Assembly: GCA_016763955.1 (NCBI GenBank) | Contig: JAESSU010000414.1 | Coordinates: 1-12,263 of the forward strand | Length of the DNA: 12,263 bases | Direction: 5' to 3' | Source of the DNA: Phycisphaeraceae bacterium | Lineage (GTDB): Bacteria > Planctomycetota > Phycisphaerae > Phycisphaerales > Phycisphaeraceae | In this document: one piece after another, positions 7,198 through 12,263 of the stretch | Position numbering within the stretch: position 1 is the first letter of the stretch | How the letters are laid out: the number at the start of each line of letters is the position of its first letter | Position numbers and translations under genes: made by a program | The notes under the pieces: generated by a model | What the model was told of the DNA's origin: nothing | The model's database searches: none | The model's input: the letters and a program-made list of their open reading frames with translations, nothing else

Positions 7198-7249
7198 TCA
7201 ATCCAACGGATCACTCTTTTAATTGCCGTTTTCTACAATAGTGACTCAT

Positions 7250-8326
7250 TCACTGGGTGAGAACGGGCCCGGTGGTTTGTCCTTGTTTAAAGGCCACGGG
7301 AAGAATCTGTTGTTTTTCGAGTTTTGTAACTGTGCCTTTGGCATGATCTTCGATGAGTTGCAATAACAATTGAGTGCCTAGTACACCCGTTTTGTAAATG
7401 GGCATCTCAATACAAGTCAGCCGCGGACTATAAAACAACGATTCTTGTTCTAGAGCAGCGATTGATAAATCGCTAGGAACCTGTAATCCATGTGCCATAG
7501 CAGCTTCATACACACCGATGGCAATACTGTTACTCGCTGCGCCAATGGCGGTGGGAGCATCTTTTTGATTCAATATTTTTTCGGTTAATTCATAACCACT
7601 GGTGTAAGTGAACTGCCCTTGGTAATCCGTGACTTGAATGTTATGGCGTTGACAGGTTTGGCAAAAACCATCACGCCGTTCTTGAGCCGCACTGGCTTGT
7701 AACTCGCCAGTTAAATATCCCACATGACGATGCCCCAATTCGATTAAATGTTCGGCAATCAGGACACCAGCCTGCCGGTTATCAACACTCACAAAAGCAA
7801 TATCGGGATTAGCATGACGGGTGCCAATCATCACAATGGGATAATTTTCTTCAAACAGTTCGCCGATGTATTGCTCATTCCAAAGTCCGCCCCAGATCAA
7901 CATGCCATCAATTGCTCGGGAGGTAAACAGTGACCGGTATTTTTTATTTTCACAAAATCGGTCATTCACGGTCAGGAGCAACAAATCCTGATCGTTTAAC
8001 GTTGCCTGTTCTTCGATGCCTGCCAGTGAATGGATAAAATTCGAGTTATTCTGCCTGCTCTCCCGAGCCACCCGCTGACTAATCGGCGGAACCGCCAGCG
8101 CCAAAACGTGACTTCTGCCTGCAAAAAGTCTTTTGGCATGCACGTTAGGTTGATAGCCCTTTTGCTGACACAATTCGATAATCCGCTGGCGTGTTTTAGG
8201 CGCGAAGGGAATTTTCCCCTCAGGGTCATTGAGAATCCGGCTCACCGTGCTAGGGGAAACACCGGCGAGTTTTGCCATTTCTCGAATGGACATACTGGGC
8301 TTTTTGTCTGGTACAGATTTTTTCAT
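7250..8326 (-). CDS. LacI-family transcriptional regulator
   Basis: This 358-residue DNA-binding repressor has a sugar-binding-protein-like sensor. From the ATG at 8326, residues 13-33 are the LacI helix-turn-helix (SIREMAKLAGVSPSTVSRIL). Residues about 57-70 hold the hinge helix (YQPNVHAKRL), followed by the periplasmic-binding-protein fold to about 345. The sensor carries family blocks such as AIDGMLIWG (138-146), VDNRQAG (181-187), LGHRHVGYLTG (197-207) and GLQVPSDLSIAALE (280-293). In the sensor the usual ND before the IAIG block is NS. The in-frame TTG at 8371 adds 15 residues and is not preferred. No clear Shine-Dalgarno is present at the ATG. It is divergent from the sulfatase gene, a common arrangement in which the LacI protein represses the neighbour and itself. 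The effector is probably a sugar released or imported upstream of desulfation (inference). Confidence 0.92.
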   Translation of the reverse strand: MKKSVPDKKPSMSIREMAKLAGVSPSTVSRILNDPEGKIPFAPKTRQRIIELCQQKGYQPNVHAKRLFAGRSHVLALAVPPISQRVARESRQNNSNFIHSLAGIEEQATLNDQDLLLLTVNDRFCENKKYRSLFTSRAIDGMLIWGGLWNEQYIGELFEENYPIVMIGTRHANPDIAFVSVDNRQAGVLIAEHLIELGHRHVGYLTGELQASAAQERRDGFCQTCQRHNIQVTDYQGQFTYTSGYELTEKILNQKDAPTAIGAASNSIAIGVYEAAMAHGLQVPSDLSIAALEQESLFYSPRLTCIEMPIYKTGVLGTQLLLQLIEDHAKGTVTKLEKQQILPVAFKQGQTTGPVLTQ

Positions 8327-8507
8327 GCTAGGTATTAGGCCTTTAAAAAACCATTTTGCGTTAACTAACAATATACAATACTATTAAATCCACCGCACCT
8401 GAAACATGTTGCACTGATTATGTCGCGATTTGTGATCTTGTCAAGAAAAAATCCCGCAAGTGTTTCCCCTGTTTTGAGGAAAAAGCGATAAGCAAAACAC
8501 TGCAAAC

Positions 8508-8517
8508 GATGCGCATC
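8508..8517. promoter_or_regulatory. Palindrome GATGCGCATC, candidate LacI-family operator
   Basis: This perfect 10-bp palindrome is centred on CG, the usual centre of LacI-family operators. It lies 57 bases before the sulfatase ATG and about 180 bases from the LacI gene start. The adjacent TGCAAACG (8501-8508) resembles a LacI-family half-site, but its mirror half is absent. The remainder of the divergent region (8327-8573) is A/T-rich with no convincing -35/-10 pair on either strand. AACATGTT at 8403-8410 is a second, shorter palindrome near the regulator side. Confidence 0.4.
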
Positions 8518-8573
8518 TGAAAAGACAGAATTTAAGCAAATAAAAATACGGATCACCAAAGGAATCCTTCAAA

Positions 8574-9998
8574 ATGACTCAATCACCCCAACGCCCGAAT
8601 ATCATTTTAATCATGACTGATCAGCAACGAGGCGATTGCCTGGGCATTGAAGGTCATCCGGCTCTGATCACACCGCGCCTAGATGAAATAGCCACTAGTG
8701 GCGTGCGTTTTAGTCATGCATATGCCACCTGCCCATCGTGTATTGCAGCGAGGCGATCCATTCTCTCGGGCCAATTTCCCCAGACCCATGGCATGGTCGG
8801 TTTTCAAAATGGAACCGACTGGCATCCGCAAGCAACCTTGCCAGGCACATTATCCGATGCAGGTTACCAAACCGTCATGGTCGGCCGTCCCATGCATCAG
8901 CATCCCCAACGCAAACGTTATGGTTATGACCAGATGATATTCACAGGTGACTTATCCAGCGGTTCTCAAGGCGATGGTCAAGGTCATGGCTTAACCGGTA
9001 ACAGTTGGACTGCTCGGCCATGGCATTTAGATGAGACCCTGCATCCCACGTATCAAACCGTTACCGAAGCGTTACATTTCATGAAGACGTGGCGTGATCC
9101 GACTGCCCCGCTATTTATGACCTTGTCCTTTTTAGCACCGCATCCACCATTATGCCCACCCGCCTTTTACATGGATCGCTATTTACGCATGGATCTGCCC
9201 GATCAGGTCATCGGCGACTGGGCGCAGCCGCCAAACGTACCGGGCGGGCCTCCTAATCGAACCGACCGTGGCTTTCAGGTGGATGACGATCGGGTTCATC
9301 TCACAGGTGAAGCACTGCGATCCTGCCGAGCTGCTTATTATGCTTTGATTAACCATGTCGATGATCAAATTTCTCGTTTTCTGTGCGGTCTAGGAACCGA
9401 TCCCATGACGGGTCGCAGCCGCTTGGACAACACGATTGTTTTGTTTACAAGTGATCATGGCGAGATGCTTGGAGATCATTATCTGTATCGTAAAACGTAT
9501 CCGTATGAAGCTTCTGCACGCATTCCAATGATGATTCAAGCGCCGCCGGCGATGGGAATTGATCCGGGTCAGATCAAAGATGTGCCGGTTTGTTTGGAAG
9601 ATATCATGCCCACGCTTTTGGACATGGCAGGCGTGCCGATTCCTGATAGCGTCGAGGGCAGAAGTTTATTGCCGCTGATGCAAAATAAAACTCAGGACTG
9701 GCGTGAGTTTCTTCATGGCGAACATGGTAATTGTTATGGCGAACATCAATCCAACCATTATCTCACCGATGGCCGTATCAAATATGTTTGGTACACCCAT
9801 TCTGGCCAAGAACAACTCTTTGATCTTGTTACTGATCCTGATGAATGTAAAAACCTTGCACCGCTGCCAGAACATGCGCCATTACTCGCGCTGTGGCATG
9901 ATCGTTTGGTGGAACAACTCAAAGATCGCCCCGAAGGTTTTAGTGATGGGAAAAATCTAATTGCAGGCATACCCCACGGCGCGGTCGTGCCTCGGTAA
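8574..9998 (+). CDS. Sulfatase (type I, formylglycine-dependent), cytosolic-type
   Basis: This 474-residue enzyme hydrolyses a sulfate ester. The metal site begins with MTDQQRGD (14-21). The formylglycine site is C56 in C-I-A-A-R-R-S-I-L-S-G, fitting C-x-A-x-R, a variant of the commoner C-x-P-x-R. The block FLAPHPP (H190), SDHGEMLGDH (D294, H295) and the C-terminal LFDLVTDPDECKNLA complete the family pattern. The protein starts directly with the catalytic fold and has no signal peptide or anchor, so it should act in the cytosol on an imported sulfated molecule. The start is supported by AAAGGA at 8558-8563, ten bases upstream. It is divergent from a LacI regulator and followed by a strong terminator, so it appears to be a single-gene unit. 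No maturase, transporter or glycosidase is adjacent. The substrate is unknown; sulfated sugars are the usual guess with a LacI neighbour. Confidence 0.95.
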   Translation: MTQSPQRPNIILIMTDQQRGDCLGIEGHPALITPRLDEIATSGVRFSHAYATCPSCIAARRSILSGQFPQTHGMVGFQNGTDWHPQATLPGTLSDAGYQTVMVGRPMHQHPQRKRYGYDQMIFTGDLSSGSQGDGQGHGLTGNSWTARPWHLDETLHPTYQTVTEALHFMKTWRDPTAPLFMTLSFLAPHPPLCPPAFYMDRYLRMDLPDQVIGDWAQPPNVPGGPPNRTDRGFQVDDDRVHLTGEALRSCRAAYYALINHVDDQISRFLCGLGTDPMTGRSRLDNTIVLFTSDHGEMLGDHYLYRKTYPYEASARIPMMIQAPPAMGIDPGQIKDVPVCLEDIMPTLLDMAGVPIPDSVEGRSLLPLMQNKTQDWREFLHGEHGNCYGEHQSNHYLTDGRIKYVWYTHSGQEQLFDLVTDPDECKNLAPLPEHAPLLALWHDRLVEQLKDRPEGFSDGKNLIAGIPHGAVVPR

Positions 9999-10068
9999 TT
10001 TTTCGTCTCGATTAATCATGACAAAAAATGTCGCAAGACAGCTTTTATATTCCGGTACTTCCGGGGCC

Positions 10069-10107
10069 CCGTGGGAATCTACTTGTGCAGCTTCCCGCGG
10101 CTTTTTT
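10069..10107 (+). terminator. Intrinsic terminator after sulfatase gene
   Basis: CCGTGGGAA (10069-10077) pairs with TTCCCGCGG (10092-10100) in a 9-bp stem with one G-T wobble and a 14-base loop. It is followed by C and six Ts (10102-10107). It lies 70 bases past the sulfatase stop. In the minus direction no T-tract follows, so it acts mainly for the + strand. Confidence 0.85.
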
Positions 10108-10146
10108 ATATGTCTGTCGATCACGCATTAAGCGTTTTATAAAAAA

Positions 10147-11919
10147 TTATGTATACGCTCGGCCATCGCCTTCTTTGCTGCGAGGCTGTTGTTGCTGGGG
10201 TTGTTTTTCAATCTGCTTGCTTGCATGATCACTAAAGTTGACCGTGATCTCCGGCGAGGGGTCGTCCTTGGCCAAATGAATCGTCTGGGTTGGGAAGGCA
10301 AAGCGCACGCCCAACTCAGAGGCCAGTTTCACAATGTCAATAAACAAACGCTCACGCTCTTGAAGCTCAATACTCCAATCGGGAACTTCGTGAAAAACAT
10401 ACAACAAAATGTCCAACGAAGATGCGTTAAACTGATTGTAATAAACGTGGAAATAATCTTTGCGCGTATGCGGGTGATCTAGAATCAATTGACGAATTCC
10501 TTCGACGAACTGCACCATTTTGTGGGGGGGCGTGTCGTACTGAATGCCAATGTATGTTTTCCAACGGCGGTAACGACGCTTGCCATAGTTATCAACGGTC
10601 GCGCGAACCAGTGCTGCATTGGGAATCGTGATCAATGAATCATAAAACGTGCGGATGCGTGTCGAGCGGAAACCTAGTTCGATGACGGTTCCTTCGGTGC
10701 CATTGATCACAACCCAATCACCTACTTCAAAGGGGCGGTCGAGGATGACAGCGATGGAGCCGAAGAAATTTTCGATGGTATCTTTTGCTGCAAAGGCAAA
10801 GGCCAAGCCGCCGATGCCCAAGCCGGTGATCAGAGGGACAATATTGATGTGCAAGGAATTAGCACCATAGATCAGGCCGAAGGCGACGATAAAAATTTTG
10901 ACGGTCTTGCGGATCAGCGGGACAAGCACATCATCGAACTTGTTGGCGGACTTGAGTGCTTTGTCCATGAGCACTTCGGAGATCAGATTGGTGATACTCC
11001 ATGCAGCCCAGACCGCTGCAAAAGTCCCTACCACTTGAATCACGCCTGTGAGAATGGTGTAAGCCGTATCGGGTAATTGCAATGGCGTGATAAACGTGAA
11101 CCAGAAGATCGCAGACCCCAGCAAGCCAATAGGGCGCATTGCAATAGTGACTGACTGGGCATGTTCTGTGGTGGTGTGTTTGGCGATGAGCTTGGCACTA
11201 ATGGTTCGCAATACAATTCGAATTATTTGGTCAAGGATCACCCCCAGCATAGCGACGACAAAGATGCCCACCCACTGCCAATATTCAAGAGATAGCAGTG
11301 TGTTATCAATGCCTTTGAGACTGGAGGGAATGTTCTTACGGAGCAATTGTCTGTTGGTGAGCTGTGCAATCGGCGCTAGCCCATCGACGCGTTTGCGTTG
11401 TTCAAAGGCTAGATATAGTTCACGTGAATTTTTAACCGTGCGAGCACTAAACTGCCAGCGGCCATTGTTATTTTTTTGAAAGACGATATTGCCAAAGCTT
11501 GCCAGTTCACCGAATTGCGCATCGAATCGTCGAGCGGGAAAATAGGTGTAGGACATCAAGTCTGTCGCAGCCGGTGCATCGGGAAGATAGGTCGTGTCCC
11601 AGTCAATAAATTCCAGCCGGTCGATGACTTCTTGTAAGTCGGTGGCAATTTGTTCAAGTCGTTCCGGGTTGGCATCGGTGAAATCAAGGCAAGCCCGGAC
11701 ACGCGGCCATGCTGCATCTTGTTTTTTATTGACCGCATCGCCCATGGCAGTGAGAAAAAACTTCATGGTATCCAATGGAGATTTTTGATCTTCTATAAAA
11801 GAAAGATTTGCACCTTGGACATTTGTATCGTTAGTTTGTTTTGTGGACTGTGCCAACAACGTGGATTGGCTGACACTTAGTAAACAAAGCAGCAGGAAAA
11901 TAGATCGCATCGGCTTCAT
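10147..11919 (-). CDS. MscS-family mechanosensitive ion channel with N-terminal extramembrane domain
   Basis: This 590-residue inner-membrane channel opens under membrane tension to release solutes on osmotic downshock. Residues 1-25 look like a signal peptide (hydrophobic core IFLLLCLLSVSQ, then LAQS). Residues about 45-205 form an extra N-terminal domain: a helical part (46-105) and a small beta part (124-165, with IVFQKNNNGRWQFSAR). Five membrane segments follow, near 212-236, 263-280, 286-316, 333-354 and 358-380. The last is the MscS pore helix region, TGLGIGGLAFAFAAKDT (365-381), followed by ENFFGSIAVILDRPFEVGDW and the beta domain to about 447. The alpha/beta C-terminal domain runs to about 550, then a polar Gln-rich tail (573-578). 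The ATG has AAAGG 11 bases upstream. It is co-directional with the small membrane protein gene 21 bp upstream, probably one operon. Confidence 0.93.
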   Translation of the reverse strand: MKPMRSIFLLLCLLSVSQSTLLAQSTKQTNDTNVQGANLSFIEDQKSPLDTMKFFLTAMGDAVNKKQDAAWPRVRACLDFTDANPERLEQIATDLQEVIDRLEFIDWDTTYLPDAPAATDLMSYTYFPARRFDAQFGELASFGNIVFQKNNNGRWQFSARTVKNSRELYLAFEQRKRVDGLAPIAQLTNRQLLRKNIPSSLKGIDNTLLSLEYWQWVGIFVVAMLGVILDQIIRIVLRTISAKLIAKHTTTEHAQSVTIAMRPIGLLGSAIFWFTFITPLQLPDTAYTILTGVIQVVGTFAAVWAAWSITNLISEVLMDKALKSANKFDDVLVPLIRKTVKIFIVAFGLIYGANSLHINIVPLITGLGIGGLAFAFAAKDTIENFFGSIAVILDRPFEVGDWVVINGTEGTVIELGFRSTRIRTFYDSLITIPNAALVRATVDNYGKRRYRRWKTYIGIQYDTPPHKMVQFVEGIRQLILDHPHTRKDYFHVYYNQFNASSLDILLYVFHEVPDWSIELQERERLFIDIVKLASELGVRFAFPTQTIHLAKDDPSPEITVNFSDHASKQIEKQPQQQQPRSKEGDGRAYT

Positions 11920-11940
11920 AATGGGTATGGCCTTTTATGA

Positions 11941-12249
11941 TTATTGTGAATCTGAAGGATCACGCGGCAAGACGGTTACATTGCGTCTGCCGTGATCATC
12001 GGATCGCGTGATGACTCGACGGAACCAGTGTACCGAATCTTGCACAAACCGCTGAATCGTGACAACCAGTAAGAGTGCAAAAAACAGAATAACCCCCACC
12101 AATGCAGCAAGAATAAAAAGCACGGCTAAGGGAATCACCACGACCAATAAAGCGACAATCAAGCTGGTCCATATAACCCAAACAGGCGCACCAAAAGATG
12201 CGATACGGCTTGCGGGGCCAAAATTTTGAATATGTACACGCCAGTTCAT
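11941..12249 (-). CDS. Small membrane protein of unknown function, upstream of MscS
   Basis: I do not recognise the family. From the ATG at 12249 it has 102 residues: a polar N-terminus (1-20), a long hydrophobic stretch at about 22-64 that could form two membrane helices (rich in Val, Leu, Ile, Ala), then an amphipathic and basic tail (66-89) ending polar (RRNVTVLPRDPSDSQ). No signal-peptide cleavage site is evident. The ATG is preceded directly by GGGAG with no spacer. An in-frame TTG at 12258 adds three residues, and the frame stays open to the window edge, so a longer form cannot be excluded. The stop lies 21 bases before the MscS ATG on the same strand, suggesting co-expression and perhaps a linked envelope role. 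Confidence 0.7.
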   Translation of the reverse strand: MNWRVHIQNFGPASRIASFGAPVWVIWTSLIVALLVVVIPLAVLFILAALVGVILFFALLLVVTIQRFVQDSVHWFRRVITRSDDHGRRNVTVLPRDPSDSQ

Positions 12250-12263
12250 CTCCCACAAGGTAA

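Noticed and set aside
7240..7254. Hairpin AGTGA/TCACT overlapping the LacI stop codon
   Set aside because: The stem is only five base pairs with no T-tract in either direction, within chance expectation.
8501..8515. Full LacI/CcpA-type operator TGCAAACG plus mirror half
   Set aside because: Only the left half resembles the consensus; the right half (ATGCGCA) breaks symmetry. Only the overlapping 10-bp palindrome is retained.
8365..8559. 64-codon open frame on the minus strand in the LacI-sulfatase gap
   Set aside because: It has no ribosome site or recognisable motif, and it fills the expected divergent control region. A chance ORF is more likely.

Overview
The window carries nine protein genes and no rRNA, tRNA, CRISPR array or transposase. 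Base composition is moderate and looks even along its length. Several traits point to a Gram-negative-type heterotroph with many carbohydrate regulators, most plausibly of the Planctomycetota/Verrucomicrobiota/Lentisphaerota (PVC) kind: a cytosolic-type sulfatase divergent from a LacI regulator, an MscS channel with a large N-terminal extramembrane domain, and weak or absent Shine-Dalgarno sites at many starts. This placement is inference from gene style, not from a marker gene.

Positions 1-4602 (+) hold an export module. A 5'-truncated ABC exporter half-transporter overlaps by one base (TAATG) a second half-transporter. A 232-bp gap containing an imperfect inverted repeat then separates them from a HlyD-type membrane fusion protein. 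The two ATPases carry complementary defects: the first has an altered signature (LSVGE), the second has Asp in place of the catalytic Glu. This is the pattern of a heterodimeric exporter with one working and one degenerate ATP site. The fusion protein suggests the pair pushes substrate across the envelope, probably with an outer-membrane partner encoded elsewhere.

Positions 4603-7064 are housekeeping-like. A HAD phosphatase/phosphomutase (-) converges on the fusion protein gene across a hairpin. It is divergent from a seven-iron ferredoxin (+) that has a good sigma-70-type promoter. A structured, T-tract-ended segment follows the ferredoxin and precedes a D-2-hydroxyacid dehydrogenase (+); it may be a terminator, a leader attenuator or both.

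Positions 7250-9998 hold a LacI-family repressor (-) divergent from a sulfatase (+). The shared 200-bp control region contains a perfect 10-bp palindrome with a central CG. The simplest reading is a locally controlled desulfation gene for a sulfated sugar or other sulfate ester. The sulfatase has the less common C-x-A-x-R maturation motif and no signal peptide. A strong intrinsic terminator follows it.

Positions 10147-12249 (-) hold a short operon: a small hydrophobic membrane protein followed 21 bp later by an MscS-type mechanosensitive channel. No stretch longer than 300 bases lacks a gene; the largest gaps (3330-3561, 5882-6110, 5366-5623, 8327-8573) are described in the features.
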